Of a stretch of 64,000 nucleotides of DNA, positions 52,667 through 62,823 are shown one piece after another (position 1 is the stretch's first letter; every line of letters begins with the position of its first letter). The notes beneath the pieces were generated by a model. It was not told the origin of the DNA, did no database searches, and saw nothing but the letters and a program-made list of their open reading frames with translations. The stretch comes from Mucilaginibacter corticis (lineage in GTDB: Bacteria; Bacteroidota; Bacteroidia; Sphingobacteriales; Sphingobacteriaceae), in NCBI RefSeq assembly GCF_007558865.1, contig NZ_VLPK01000001.1:2170001-2234000 (forward strand), written 5' to 3'. Position numbers and translations under genes: made by a program.

Positions 52667-54100
52667 TTAACATACTTGAACATATTGTATTCCCAGTAAG
52701 AAGGATAGTTTGATTAATTTGTTGGCGATGTGTCCTTTACCAACAGCGCAGTGATGGGCCGGACCGTTGTTATTCCAACTTTCGACAAATTGTTTAGCGC
52801 CGATAGGAAATTTATAACGGCTGTTAGTATTTCCGATTTCAAGGATTTCGCCGGGTACAGATTCCCCCTCGGCTATCAGGAATCCAATTCCCTCTTTGCC
52901 GTCCTCCAATACGGATAGAAGCGTAACCGGGCCATGCGCCACAGACATTTCGACCGATAGGCCTTTACCTACCTTCCCGTGATAAACCTGTAAAGGTTTT
53001 ACTTTTATCTTGCCTTCCGCAATTTTCGGATGGCAGGGTCCATCATGGCCCATCAGCACTACATCATCCGCAAAATCCATCGCATAAAATTCTGTAAATG
53101 ATCCGCCGCAGCCAAAAGTGTCCATGATCTTCATGGCAATTACATTTTTTACCTCGTATTCACCGGCTACAGGGACATTGCAGCCGGTCAACAAAGAAGT
53201 TCCGAGAATTATTGAAGACATTGTATTTTCATTTGCCACATTACCGCTGCCTTTATGGTAGTATGCAAATGCCCCAAGTTTATACTTGCTCACAATCTTA
53301 TCAAGGGCCACAGCGGTAATTGCCGCTCGTTCAATCTCATCTTCTAAACAGTCCTGCTGAACTTCGAAAGTTTGATGAACATCCCGGATCTTTAAATCCG
53401 TCTCGTCTTTGGAAACCGATTCCCGCAGTGCCGACAATTCATCAACCTCTATTATTTCCATATGACCGCCAAATGTGGCGTTTATAAGGGTCAGATCGGT
53501 ATAAATATCCATCATACCCCCATAATAATTCCCCATCAAACCTATTCTTTGATAGGATAATGTCCTCGCAACTCTTACAGCCTCTATCCATTGTTTAACT
53601 TCCGTCCAAACTGATGGATCGTTGTGTAACATTCCGGTAATCTGAGCATATTTTAGACTGTGCCGATTGAGCATGTTCACAATTTCAGGAATAGGACAGG
53701 CAGAACAAAAGGCAAGCCAATCTCCGGTCATTTTCGTCCGATCCCCCATTGCATTAAATTTTTTATAATCAATGTTGGGTTCAGGTGATAGATTCAAGAT
53801 CACTACCGGGACTTTCGCTTTCCGCAAAACCGGAGCAACGGTTGCAGATAATGCATAGGTTGTAACATGTATGATGATAAGATCTACATCCTCACGTTTG
53901 AAACTATCGCCAGCTTCAAAAGCCTTATCTACAGAATCGATCAGACCGAGATTGATCAAATCAGTGCCGTGAGCTATGATTTTTTCAGCTACCACGTCCA
54001 AATACCCTGTCAGGCGTTCTTCTAAGCCGTCAAATTGATCCCAATATGCTTGAAGGCCAATGCCAAACAATCCGATTTTAGGACGTAAAGTTTTTTGCAT
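52667..54100 (-). CDS. L-arabinose/L-fucose isomerase-family protein
   Basis: This 477-residue cytoplasmic enzyme is predicted to isomerise an aldose to a ketose. Metal-ligand candidates fit AraA/FucI: Glu in GEYEVKN and in FTEFYAMDF, His in LMGHDGP and in PAHHCAVGKGH. The N-terminal Rossmann-like part begins RPKIGLFGIGLQAYWDQ. It is not a close AraA (some loops differ), so the substrate could be arabinose, fucose or another sugar. It precedes the GH43 gene on the same strand and diverges from the hydrolase operon across a 730-bp gap. Confidence 0.85.
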   Translation of the reverse strand: MQKTLRPKIGLFGIGLQAYWDQFDGLEERLTGYLDVVAEKIIAHGTDLINLGLIDSVDKAFEAGDSFKREDVDLIIIHVTTYALSATVAPVLRKAKVPVVILNLSPEPNIDYKKFNAMGDRTKMTGDWLAFCSACPIPEIVNMLNRHSLKYAQITGMLHNDPSVWTEVKQWIEAVRVARTLSYQRIGLMGNYYGGMMDIYTDLTLINATFGGHMEIIEVDELSALRESVSKDETDLKIRDVHQTFEVQQDCLEDEIERAAITAVALDKIVSKYKLGAFAYYHKGSGNVANENTMSSIILGTSLLTGCNVPVAGEYEVKNVIAMKIMDTFGCGGSFTEFYAMDFADDVVLMGHDGPCHPKIAEGKIKVKPLQVYHGKVGKGLSVEMSVAHGPVTLLSVLEDGKEGIGFLIAEGESVPGEILEIGNTNSRYKFPIGAKQFVESWNNNGPAHHCAVGKGHIANKLIKLSFLLGIQYVQVC

Positions 54101-54828
54101 AATTTTTAAATGTTATAAATTGATTGTGTTTACTAAAGTAATAGGTGTTAGCTGTCCAATAACATTACGTTATGATATTTGAACTTGAAATTTTGATTTC
54201 TTATTCTGGCATCTGAACGGAGATGATAGTTATAATATGAGGTAGTAATTTAATAATGTTAAATCGAGTCATATCTGTTATATGTATATGCTTTGATACC
54301 GTAGAACCAAATAAACACTAAATAGGTCGGCATGCATATCTTATTTAGTCCTTAAGTCTTTTTATTAAAACAATGCCGTCAAAAGTTTTCCATTCAAATC
54401 GCAATTGAAACACAATACTTTTCTTAGATAGAAATATAACTACGAATTTATGGTGGCATTCGGCCATACTTCATCATTTTTTGACATTAATACCCAAAAT
54501 TTTGACCCGTTTTAAAGGTAGCCTATAATGGATCAAATAGTTAAACTGTAATTTACATTAAAATCGATCAAGAATAGCGTGTAACTACATGATCAGAAAT
54601 TTGTTGCCGTTTTTTAGTTCATTTTTTGAGTAAAAAAGTACATTCTTGATGATTTGGTCGGGCAGGTGTTAGACTGGTAGAAAGTTTAATATAGAGAACC
54701 CTGACTGTTTGATAGATGTTAATAAAATGTACAAAAGTCAAAAATTACATTTAAAGTGTCAGAATTCGATGCGCGTCAAATGTCGTTTCAAATTACTTTT
54801 GATAGTAAACCGTATTATTATTTTACAG
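54101..54828. other. 730-bp divergent regulatory gap in the PUL
   Basis: This AT-rich region separates the isomerase-GH43 operon (left) from the hydrolase operon (right). An imperfect -7 box (TACTTTAG, minus strand, 54133-54140) and a 5-bp dyad ataac-attac-gttat (54159-54173) lie near the isomerase start. The right part has no perfect box. A long reading of the next gene to 54709 is possible but does not look coding. AraC binding sites are expected here. Confidence 0.5.
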
Positions 54829-56088
54829 ATGAGAAGATTACTAACCAGCATATTTATTTTATGTGCTTTTTTTACCAGTGCAAAATCCTTAAATAACAGA
54901 CTATTTCACTTTACCAAAACAGGCGAAGATCCATTTACTCCTTATTTGAACAGTATCCCAACTGTTTTACAGGTTATCAGTACGGTAAACTCAGGATCTG
55001 GCGATGAAGCCATTGTCACCAAAGAAATTGTTTTTAGTTCAAAAAATGGTGTAAATAAAATTTACGGTATCATGGCATTCCCGCAGAGGGCAGGAAAGTT
55101 TCCCGGTGTTTTGGTCATTCATGCAGGTGATGGAAATGCTCAGAACGCCAAAGGCATAATTGAAAGATTGGCTCGTAAAGGATATGCGGCATTTGCTTGT
55201 GATATGGCAGGTTTTTGTAACACAAACACAACTCCTTATTCCAGCGGTCCCTGGAAAGCAACCCCCGCACCTGATGAACGTCCCCGTTTTTATTTAAAAA
55301 ATGGCCCCAAAAGCAGTTCGCTGGTTGATGCGGAAGTAGCGGGTATAGAAGCATTTAATTTATTGCGTAGCCAACCAAATGTGGATGCAGAGAAAATGGG
55401 CATTACCGGATATTCCTGGGGAAGCTATTCAACCACTATGCTGTCAGGCTTATTAGGTGATAAAGTAAAAGCGGCTTATGCCTTTTGGGGCGCTGGATTT
55501 TTTGACAAAGGCACTTACTGGAAAAAAATCATAGAAGATCTCCCCGATTCCATCAGAACAACCTGGCTCACTTATTTTGATGCAGGGCGTCGGGCACCTC
55601 ATATAAAAGCCAACTTTTTTATGGAGGCTGCAGTTAACGATACCTATTTCTGGGTGGAATCTGTAAATGCTACTTTGCAGGCTATCCCAAAGGCTAAAAA
55701 TCATGTTTGGGGGCCAAATGTAAATCACAGAGAAGCACCAACGAGTGCTTTAATGCAAGGTTTGTTTTTTGATTACAATTTGAAAGGTTTAGGAAGCCCT
55801 TTTGGCCATGTGGCAATATCTGATGTAAAGAGTATGAAAGATAGTACGAAGGAGGTTACGATCAAGCTTGACATTCCTTCTGGAGTTGCTATTAAAACTG
55901 TACAGGTTTATTACAGCGAACCTCAGGCCAGATGGGACGCAAGAAAATGGATGCCTTTAACTGCGACGGAGAAAAATAAGAAAACATACACAGCTACCAT
56001 TCCTGTTGATCTGGTTAAAAAGAACGTTAATTTTTATGCTCACTTAACAGATACACGGGGTGCAGTTACATCAAGTGATATCTATTGA
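54829..56088 (+). CDS. Secreted dienelactone-hydrolase-like alpha/beta hydrolase
   Basis: The start is at 54829 (MRRLLTSIFILCAFFTSAKS), which gives a signal peptide. The 419-residue protein is a periplasmic alpha/beta hydrolase: GVLVIHAGDGNAQNAKGI (about 105-120), nucleophile motif GYSWGS (about 205-210), and VWGPNVNHREAP (His region, about 300). A C-terminal beta-sandwich (about 340-419) follows. These enzymes often act as acetyl or other ester hydrolases on glycans. It overlaps the following SGNH gene region closely (3 bp gap), so both are in one operon with the GH59 gene. Confidence 0.75.
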   Translation: MRRLLTSIFILCAFFTSAKSLNNRLFHFTKTGEDPFTPYLNSIPTVLQVISTVNSGSGDEAIVTKEIVFSSKNGVNKIYGIMAFPQRAGKFPGVLVIHAGDGNAQNAKGIIERLARKGYAAFACDMAGFCNTNTTPYSSGPWKATPAPDERPRFYLKNGPKSSSLVDAEVAGIEAFNLLRSQPNVDAEKMGITGYSWGSYSTTMLSGLLGDKVKAAYAFWGAGFFDKGTYWKKIIEDLPDSIRTTWLTYFDAGRRAPHIKANFFMEAAVNDTYFWVESVNATLQAIPKAKNHVWGPNVNHREAPTSALMQGLFFDYNLKGLGSPFGHVAISDVKSMKDSTKEVTIKLDIPSGVAIKTVQVYYSEPQARWDARKWMPLTATEKNKKTYTATIPVDLVKKNVNFYAHLTDTRGAVTSSDIY

Positions 56089-56090
56089 CC

Positions 56091-57242
56091 ATGCTCAAAT
56101 TAAATGCTGGTAAAAAAATAGTTTCTTACCTTATTTGTGCTTTTACCGGCCTTAGCGCACAGGCACAAATGAGGGATACTATTTCCTCCCGTTGGAAATC
56201 TTATATTAGTCTTAATAATTATTGCGTCCCTTTTTGGAAGGCTGACACGATTGTAGACGAGACAATACTGCCGATCATTGATAACGGTAGCATTAATTGC
56301 AGACTATTGTATAATGCGGAACAGATACTATCTGTAAAAAGCTCGGACTATCATAAAATATTTAAAAAAGGTAAAGATTGGGATATACGCGATGGAAGGT
56401 TAATCCTCTTACCTGGGTCAGATATACCCATTACAAAAAAACAGGATCTGGTTTTTAAAAGCTTTAGGCCCGATTTATCAATGACGGGAAAAAAGCCGGG
56501 AACTTTTGTCCTGTTCACCGAAAAACCATTTTTTAGTGCACTACAAATAGCGTTGACCTATGTTAAAGCTATAGGTGAAAAATGGCAAGGGCCAATACCT
56601 CAATTTTGTAAAATGGGTCTGCCGGTAACCTTAACAAAACTCAGAAATGAAAAACATTTAAAGATCGTATTTTATGGTAACAGCATTGAGGCCGGCTACA
56701 ATACCAGCGATTATATGAATACGCCGCCATTTATGCCTACCTGGCCCGAACTCATAGTCAATCAACTTTGTAACCAATACCATTCTCCGATAGCCTACGT
56801 TAACAATGCCATCCCCGGAAAACTTGCGAGTTGGGGGTTAGAACAGGTAAACAACGAAGTAAATTCCGAAAAACCGGATCTCGTGATTATCGGGTTTGGA
56901 ATGAATGATGGTGCCGCGAATGTTTCACCGGATAAATACCGCCAGGATATTGCCGGAATGATCGGGCAGATACGGCAAGTAAACGCCAGGGCTGAATTTA
57001 TTCTAATAGCCCCCATGTTACCCAACCCTGATGCTACACAAAATGGGATACAATCTTTATATATGGCCGAACTGGAAAAATTAATAAGGAAAGGCATTGC
57101 AGTTGCCGATATGACCGGAGTACACGCGGAACTGCTTAAGCGTAAATCTTATCAGGACATGACAGGAAATAATGTAAACCATCCCAATGATTACCTGGCA
57201 AGGTGGTATGCCCAAACCATCCTGGGACTTTTAATTAAATAA
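56091..57242 (+). CDS. Secreted SGNH/GDSL-type esterase with an N-terminal domain
   Basis: The start is ATG at 56091 (MLKLNAGKKIVS); a TTG at 56085 is possible. The 383-residue protein has a signal peptide (about 1-24, ending SAQAQM), about 150 residues of beta-rich N-terminal domain, then an SGNH domain: FYGNSIEAGYN (nucleophile Ser, about 203), GFGMNDGA (Asn/Asp block) and NHPNDYLARW (catalytic Asp and His, about 362-371). It probably removes acetyl or feruloyl groups from the PUL glycan. It sits between the alpha/beta hydrolase and GH59 genes. Confidence 0.8.
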   Translation: MLKLNAGKKIVSYLICAFTGLSAQAQMRDTISSRWKSYISLNNYCVPFWKADTIVDETILPIIDNGSINCRLLYNAEQILSVKSSDYHKIFKKGKDWDIRDGRLILLPGSDIPITKKQDLVFKSFRPDLSMTGKKPGTFVLFTEKPFFSALQIALTYVKAIGEKWQGPIPQFCKMGLPVTLTKLRNEKHLKIVFYGNSIEAGYNTSDYMNTPPFMPTWPELIVNQLCNQYHSPIAYVNNAIPGKLASWGLEQVNNEVNSEKPDLVIIGFGMNDGAANVSPDKYRQDIAGMIGQIRQVNARAEFILIAPMLPNPDATQNGIQSLYMAELEKLIRKGIAVADMTGVHAELLKRKSYQDMTGNNVNHPNDYLARWYAQTILGLLIK

Positions 57243-57251
57243 ACTAAATCT

Positions 57252-59198
57252 ATGTTGAAAAAGTACGTTAATTTACTCATTATTAGTGGTTGTATCCTGA
57301 TCACTGGGTCAGCTCAGGGACAAAATATAAAGTTAAGCGCCAAAGATAGTGGCAGAACTTTTGAAGGTATCGGCGCGGTAAGTGCTGGTGCCTCCAGCAG
57401 GAACCTTGCAGATTATCCCGAAAAACAGCGTTCGGAAATTCTGGACTTTCTATTTAAGCCAAAATTTGGCGCAGGGTTCCAACACCTGAAGGTAGAAATA
57501 GGCAGTGGCGAAAACTCGACTTGTGGCAGCGAACCTTCACACGTTATCACCAAGGACGAGTTGAACGCACCAATTGAGCGGGGTTACGAATTATGGTTGA
57601 TGTCCGAAGCACGAAAAAGAAATTCCAAAATTTTCTTAGACTGCCTGCCGTGGGCATTCCCTCGTTGGACAGGAACTCGTTTTTCACAGAATTCTGCGGA
57701 TTGGATAGTTTCCTTTTTAAAGCTTGCCAGAAAAAATTATGGGCTGGAACTGGATTGGATAGCGGCCGGGGAAAATGAAATGGGAACTGATCTTAATTGG
57801 GTGGCTAATACCTTGAGGCCTACACTTGATGCCAAAGGATTTTCAAAAGTCAAATTGCAAGCGCCGGATGATGACAGCGAGTACTGGCAAATATTCGATA
57901 AATTAGAAAAAGATCCCAAATTGGATAAACTGATCAGTGCGGTAGGTTATCATTATGTTGACGGTCGGGAGCCATGGAACATTGATCAGAAAGCAAATCG
58001 TCGCGCTACGGAAAAAGCGAAAAAATCTGGTAAATCTCTGTGGGCAAGCGAGGAATGGAGTCAATCAGGTGAAACCTGGGGTGGTGTTGGCACTATGTAT
58101 CTAGCAAGGCTGATGAATAAGCTCTACTCCATGGACAGAATTACTAAATATGAGATATGGTGCCCGGTAGATGGTATTTATGACCAAATTATCTGGGCAA
58201 ATACGGGGGCTTTACAGTCTGACTCTCCCTGGAGTGGTCATTACACAATTTGGCCATCAGTATGGGCCTTAGCCCATACCACCCAATTCGCTGAACCCGG
58301 TTGGGTTTACATGAATGAGGCTTGCGGTCAATTAGACAAATCAACCTGGCGAGGAAGTCATGTTGCTTTGAGAGATCCCAAAACGGGCGATTGGTCGGTG
58401 ATCATTGTCACCGGCGATAAACGAAAAGTAAAGCTGAACATTGGCGAAGGTTTAAAGAAAGGTCCGATCCATATTTGGAGATCAACAGAAAAAGAGCAAT
58501 TTGTGGAAATGCCTGTTCGAAAACTTTTAGGCAGCACTCTGGAATTAGAGTTGGATGCCGACGCAATTTATTCTATAACAAACACCACCGGGCAAAAGAA
58601 AGGGACATTCGGGCCGCCGCCGCCGGCAAAGGCTTTCCCTTTTCCCTATGAAGAAAATTTTGAAACCTACAAAGAACACCAGACACCTCGTTATTTTTCC
58701 GACCAAAAAGGAACGTTTGAAACCTGCAAATATCCGAACGGATCCATGTGCCTGGCGCAAGATGTGCCAGCTGAGGGTTTATTATGGTATACTAATTGGT
58801 TATTAAAACCTCATTCTTTATTTGGAGATCAAAATTGGTCTAATTACGCCATTGATGGCGATGTTTTTCTCGGAGGGGGAGACGCCGAAATTGGAGGCAG
58901 GTATGCCCAGAGGGACAGCCTAGGCTATAGATTGATACTTACTCGCGATGGCCGTTGGCAACTTAATTGGAAATATTCTACGTTAGCTTCCGGCCAGATC
59001 ACACAATTCGTGCCTTCAAACTGGCACCATTTACGCTTGGAAATGGCTGGTTCAAATATAAGTGGCTACATAGATAATAAAAAGCTTGCATTTGTACAAA
59101 ATAACGGGGGGGCAAAAGGAATGGCATTTATTGCCAGCACTTATGATAAAAATCTATTCGATAATATTAAAGTGTCACCTATAAAAAATGATCGATGA
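57252..59198 (+). CDS. Secreted GH59-type galactosidase (galactocerebrosidase-like)
   Basis: This 648-residue protein has a signal peptide (1-24, ending SAQGQ) and a TIM-barrel domain with the GH59 opening FEGIGAVSAGASSRNL and HLKVEIGSGENST. The acid/base Glu is in AAGENEMGTDLN (about 175) and the nucleophile Glu in LWASEEWS (about 262). A C-terminal beta-jelly-roll or lectin-like domain follows (about 460-648, ending NLFDNIKVS). GH59 enzymes remove beta-galactosyl residues from glycolipids or glycans. Bacterial members occur in PULs, and here the gene closes the hydrolase operon 9 bp after the SGNH gene. Confidence 0.8.
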   Translation: MLKKYVNLLIISGCILITGSAQGQNIKLSAKDSGRTFEGIGAVSAGASSRNLADYPEKQRSEILDFLFKPKFGAGFQHLKVEIGSGENSTCGSEPSHVITKDELNAPIERGYELWLMSEARKRNSKIFLDCLPWAFPRWTGTRFSQNSADWIVSFLKLARKNYGLELDWIAAGENEMGTDLNWVANTLRPTLDAKGFSKVKLQAPDDDSEYWQIFDKLEKDPKLDKLISAVGYHYVDGREPWNIDQKANRRATEKAKKSGKSLWASEEWSQSGETWGGVGTMYLARLMNKLYSMDRITKYEIWCPVDGIYDQIIWANTGALQSDSPWSGHYTIWPSVWALAHTTQFAEPGWVYMNEACGQLDKSTWRGSHVALRDPKTGDWSVIIVTGDKRKVKLNIGEGLKKGPIHIWRSTEKEQFVEMPVRKLLGSTLELELDADAIYSITNTTGQKKGTFGPPPPAKAFPFPYEENFETYKEHQTPRYFSDQKGTFETCKYPNGSMCLAQDVPAEGLLWYTNWLLKPHSLFGDQNWSNYAIDGDVFLGGGDAEIGGRYAQRDSLGYRLILTRDGRWQLNWKYSTLASGQITQFVPSNWHHLRLEMAGSNISGYIDNKKLAFVQNNGGAKGMAFIASTYDKNLFDNIKVSPIKNDR

Positions 59199-59626
59199 CG
59201 ATACAGTTTTGGAAATATAACTTTTTCGAAGTTTTGGCGAGTTTATGGTCGATAATAGCATTCTTTTACAAATAAAAACGTTTTCTTGCTTAATTTTAGA
59301 TTCATGTGAAGTCGAACTAAAATGACAATAAAATTACAACTGTTATTTTATTGTATAGATTGCCGATAACGTAGGTTTTGAACACTTCATTTGATTAGTC
59401 GACCTTCAAATTCCGAGTAAAAGTTTAATTGAGAGCTACCAAACTTATACATGATAAAATTTAAGAAAATTCAAAAATTGAAAAGCGGTGCACAAAGCGA
59501 ACGTCGCTTTTTTTTAAGCTTTGAAAGTTAAAACTCATATTTTGTAGAAAAGTTAAAAAATGCCCTTTAATTCCCCACTAAGGGCTATTTTGTCCATTAC
59601 CTTCGACCTGAACAAATACAATTTTC
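59199..59626. other. 430-bp gap after the PUL
   Basis: The gap is AT-rich and holds no credible gene. A strong terminator lies at 59494-59515. The sequence then leads to the kinase ATG at 59627; a TACCTTCG near-consensus box is about 30 bp upstream of it. Confidence 0.5.
59494..59515 (+). terminator. Rho-independent terminator after GH59
   Basis: The stem aaagcga (59494-59500) / tcgcttt (59504-59510) with a 3-nt loop acg is followed by a T-run through 59515. It ends the hydrolase-esterase-GH59 transcript. Confidence 0.75.
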
Positions 59627-60729
59627 ATGGAAAATCTGATCAACAAAACATTTAAAGATTTCGAGAACATTCCGGGTATGGGGCCTTATGAACGAGCGGC
59701 GGAATGGAATACTTATGTAGCTGACTGGCGTTCTCGGCGCTGACCTGTTACTGGATCCTTTATGGTCTGGTAGCCGATTCGGGAATGATCCATTCGCCGA
59801 ATGTCGCGATCATTCATATGTACCTGCTCGTTTCGATCTGGGCCGACAAAAAATGGGGCTGGCTGGCAATTATCGGCAATCTCTGTTTTTTCGGCTTTCT
59901 TTACTACGCAACGCTGCGGGCCCATTTGGCGGCTCCGATAGGAATGGTGCTGGGAGAACCGCTTTATGCTTTCGGGATGAATGAGCTGATCACCCTGTTT
60001 TTTGGCGGCTTCCTGGCTTACCTGCAGCTTGATCAGGAAAAGGCAAGGCTGAAGTTCAACGCTTTGCAGGAACAAAAGATCACCGTACTGGATGAAGCGG
60101 TCAAATCCAGGACGGATCAGCTCAACAGCATGCGGGAAACGATGGCTACCGACTTTCACGACCAGACCGGGAATATGCTCTCCGCGATAACGAGGCAGGC
60201 ATCGCTGCTCAACATGAAACTGGCCCAGGACCATGAGGTCCGGCCCCTGGTAGACAGCATCATAAACAATAGTAACAGCTTATATGCCAGCAGCAAGGAT
60301 TTTCTCTGGCACCTGAATCACCACAGTGATGAACCAGGCACCTTGTTTGATTACCTGACCGGTTACGGGCAGCTCTACTATAACCAGTTCGATATCGCCT
60401 TTTCCGCGGAAGCTGAAGCCACCAGGCAAATGCAACTGCCGCCATCTGCCGCGCTTAATATCATTTCCATATTTAAAGAGGCGATGACCAATGTGGTAAA
60501 ACATGCCGGTGCCAGTGAGGTCAGGCTCAAGATGTGGATCGTACCGGGAAATGTAGTCTATTGGCTGTCCGACAACGGCTCCTGGAAAGAGGCCGATCCG
60601 GCGACCACGCATTATGGCCTGAGTAATATGGAGAAAAGATGCGCCCGGAACCATTTCCGGCTGGCGATCCACCAGCAACCCGTCGGTACTGCCGTGGAAA
60701 TTACCGTTCCGATAGCGCATTTAATTTAA
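59627..60729 (+). pseudogene. Frameshifted HisKA_3-type sensor kinase
   Basis: The first 39 residues from ATG 59627 (MENLINKTFKDFENIPG) end at a TGA near 59743. The sequence then continues in another frame with membrane helices (LAFSALTCYWILYGLV, WLAIIGNLCFFGFLYYATL) and a cytoplasmic kinase core: H-box ATDFHDQTGNML and HATPase KEAMTNVVKHAG with SDNGSWKEAD. A 4-bp deletion in a ctggctggc direct repeat near 59725-59733 would explain it. The kinase would phosphorylate the LuxR-type regulator encoded 5 bp downstream. It is also possible that a shorter form starts at 59785. Confidence 0.75.
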
Positions 60730-60734
60730 TTTTT

Positions 60735-61353
60735 ATGAAGAAACGAATCGTCCTTGTAGAAGATAATCCCAGGATCAGCGAAGGTTTTGCCGCCGTAATT
60801 GATGAAACCCCCGGTTACCAGGTAACCGGCAATTATGCCACTTGCGAAGCCGCACTGAAAAACCTGGCGGCCGATGCACCGGACCTGGTGTTAATGGATA
60901 TCGATCTGCCGGGCATCGACGGGATCGAAGGCACACAGCGCATTAAAAAATTGCGCCCCGACTGCATCGTATTGATCATTACGGTGTTGGAAGACAGCGA
61001 AAAAGTGTTCCGTTCTTTATGTGCCGGGGCGGGTGGTTATATCGTTAAAAAACTCGGACAGCGGTCATATCGTTCAGAATATCTCGGAGGCCTTTGCCGG
61101 CGGCGCGCCGATGAGCCTGCAGATCGCAAAAATGGTCGTCCGGTCATTTTCCCGTTCTGCCGGGTCGCCGCTCTCCGAACGGGAAACCGAAGTTTTGCAG
61201 GGGATCGCCACGGGTAAAAGTTATACCAAGATCGCGCTGGACCTTTTCATCAGCAAAGAAACCGTACGCAGCAAGAATATCTATCAAAAGCTGGCCGTCA
61301 GCAGCAAGGCCGAGGCCCTGAAAATTGCGGGCACCAATAACTGGCTCAACTAA
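60735..61353 (+). pseudogene. Frameshifted NarL/LuxR-type response regulator
   Basis: The receiver domain begins MKKRIVLVEDNPRISEG at 60735, with the phospho-acceptor Asp in LVLMDIDLPG. After CAGAGGYIVK the frame is lost; the +1 frame gives NSDSGHIVQNISEAFAGGAPMS and then a LuxR helix-turn-helix (SERETEVLQGIATGKSYTKIA). The break is an A6 run (gttaaaaaactcg, about 61045) where five A would restore the protein. Ribosomal or transcriptional slippage at the A-run cannot be excluded. It is the partner of the upstream kinase, which is also broken. Confidence 0.8.
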
Positions 61354-61417
61354 TCCCCAGATTGGGGGATTGCAAGCCTTTGGTAAATCCGGTACTTTTG
61401 CCGGAAAAGGATACGGT

Positions 61418-62710
61418 GTGAAAAAAGTATATTTGTTGCTGGCCAGCGTTACGCTGCTGCTGTTTAGCTGTAAAAAGGATGGGAAGAAACCGGGTAGTGA
61501 ACAAATAAACGTTTCGCTGCCCGATTCCACGCTTTTTGTGAACACGGTTGACCCAACCAGCGGTGGATCTGCGATCTATATACTTAATGCAGCCACCGGG
61601 AAATCCCTTGCTAAATTTACTTATCCTGCAGATGCAAGTACGACCTGGAGCTGTCCGGTCGCCGGTAATAATCTCCTATACACCCTGCAAACCACCAAAA
61701 TCAATGCGGTCGACATCCACACCGGCCAGTTGGTATGGACCGACGCTGTCAATAATGCATTAACGCCAATTTTGCACCAGCAAACTTTTTTTGGGGTCAG
61801 GAAAGATAATATATCTTCATACGAAGTATATGCGCTGGACGCGACCAGGCAAAGCAATGATTTCTTATGGAAGTTTGGACTGTCTGGCGCGCCGATACAA
61901 ATCAATTATTATAACGAGCTGCTGTATGTTTTTACCGATGCCACGCATCTTACTGCGATGGATGCCAAAACCGTTTCCGTCAAATGGAGCATTGCTGCGG
62001 CCTCGAATATCTCAGCCAACGCGCTCAGTGACGGCATACTTATAGCAGGCAACATAATTTACAACGCTTCATCCGGTGTGCAGATCGGTACAGCGGGTAC
62101 CGTGGACATTCCGCTATTTTATTGGCCGGGTACTATTGTAAAATCACAATTATTATACGCCACACCTACGGTTTATTATGTAAAGACCGGACATTACCGG
62201 CCGGACGTATATGGGGGTTATGATTTCAACCAGGATTTCCTGAGTGAGGTAGACCTCGCGTCCGGCACAGAAAAACAGCGCAGCAAGTTTAGCGACGGTT
62301 ATATTTTAGTACCTAATACCAACACCATCACCCAGCGGTGGAACAATAAGCTGATCATCAGTCAATACCATATGCAACCGGCTAAATTTGATGGCAGCTA
62401 CATCAGCGACCGTTATGGCAGCATTCCGGCCGACTTGTCGGCTGAACCGGTCTTTTTTGAGACGGATTTTTCAGGACGAAGTTCCGCGTACTTCATCGCC
62501 GGTAACCTTATGTATTATTTTAAGGTTTTTTTGCCCCCCACAGCGATCAATCCATTTGTGCCAACGACCGCCAACCAGTTTCTGGCCATTGATTTAGTAA
62601 CAGGTAAACAGCAATGGGCTAATGCCAAAAGTTTCGATGACTACAAAGGTTGGGCTATGGCGGCTTGCGTGTATGCAGGCGGTAAAGGGTATTCGCCCTT
62701 TATGCAATAG
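61418..62710 (+). CDS. PQQ-like beta-propeller lipoprotein
   Basis: The start is GTG at 61418 (VKKVYLLLASVTLLLFSC), which gives a lipoprotein signal with Cys at residue 17 (LLFSC). The 430-residue protein has repeated beta-propeller blades: NAATGKSLAKFTY, VDIHTGQLVWTD, MDAKTVSVKW and LAIDLVTGKQQWANA. This resembles PQQ-binding-like or BamB-like outer-membrane lipoproteins, here probably a surface or periplasmic scaffold. It starts in the DNA after the response regulator stop and may be regulated by that system. The substrate is unknown. Confidence 0.75.
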   Translation: MKKVYLLLASVTLLLFSCKKDGKKPGSEQINVSLPDSTLFVNTVDPTSGGSAIYILNAATGKSLAKFTYPADASTTWSCPVAGNNLLYTLQTTKINAVDIHTGQLVWTDAVNNALTPILHQQTFFGVRKDNISSYEVYALDATRQSNDFLWKFGLSGAPIQINYYNELLYVFTDATHLTAMDAKTVSVKWSIAAASNISANALSDGILIAGNIIYNASSGVQIGTAGTVDIPLFYWPGTIVKSQLLYATPTVYYVKTGHYRPDVYGGYDFNQDFLSEVDLASGTEKQRSKFSDGYILVPNTNTITQRWNNKLIISQYHMQPAKFDGSYISDRYGSIPADLSAEPVFFETDFSGRSSAYFIAGNLMYYFKVFLPPTAINPFVPTTANQFLAIDLVTGKQQWANAKSFDDYKGWAMAACVYAGGKGYSPFMQ

Positions 62711-62823
62711 TGCATGACGACAGCTTGCACCCCAATCACCATTAGCGCAACTTTCCGCTCTCATTTTTTTTTCTTTGAGCAATCACCGGTTATAAAACCT
62801 GACGTGGCGCAACAATTCTAAAC

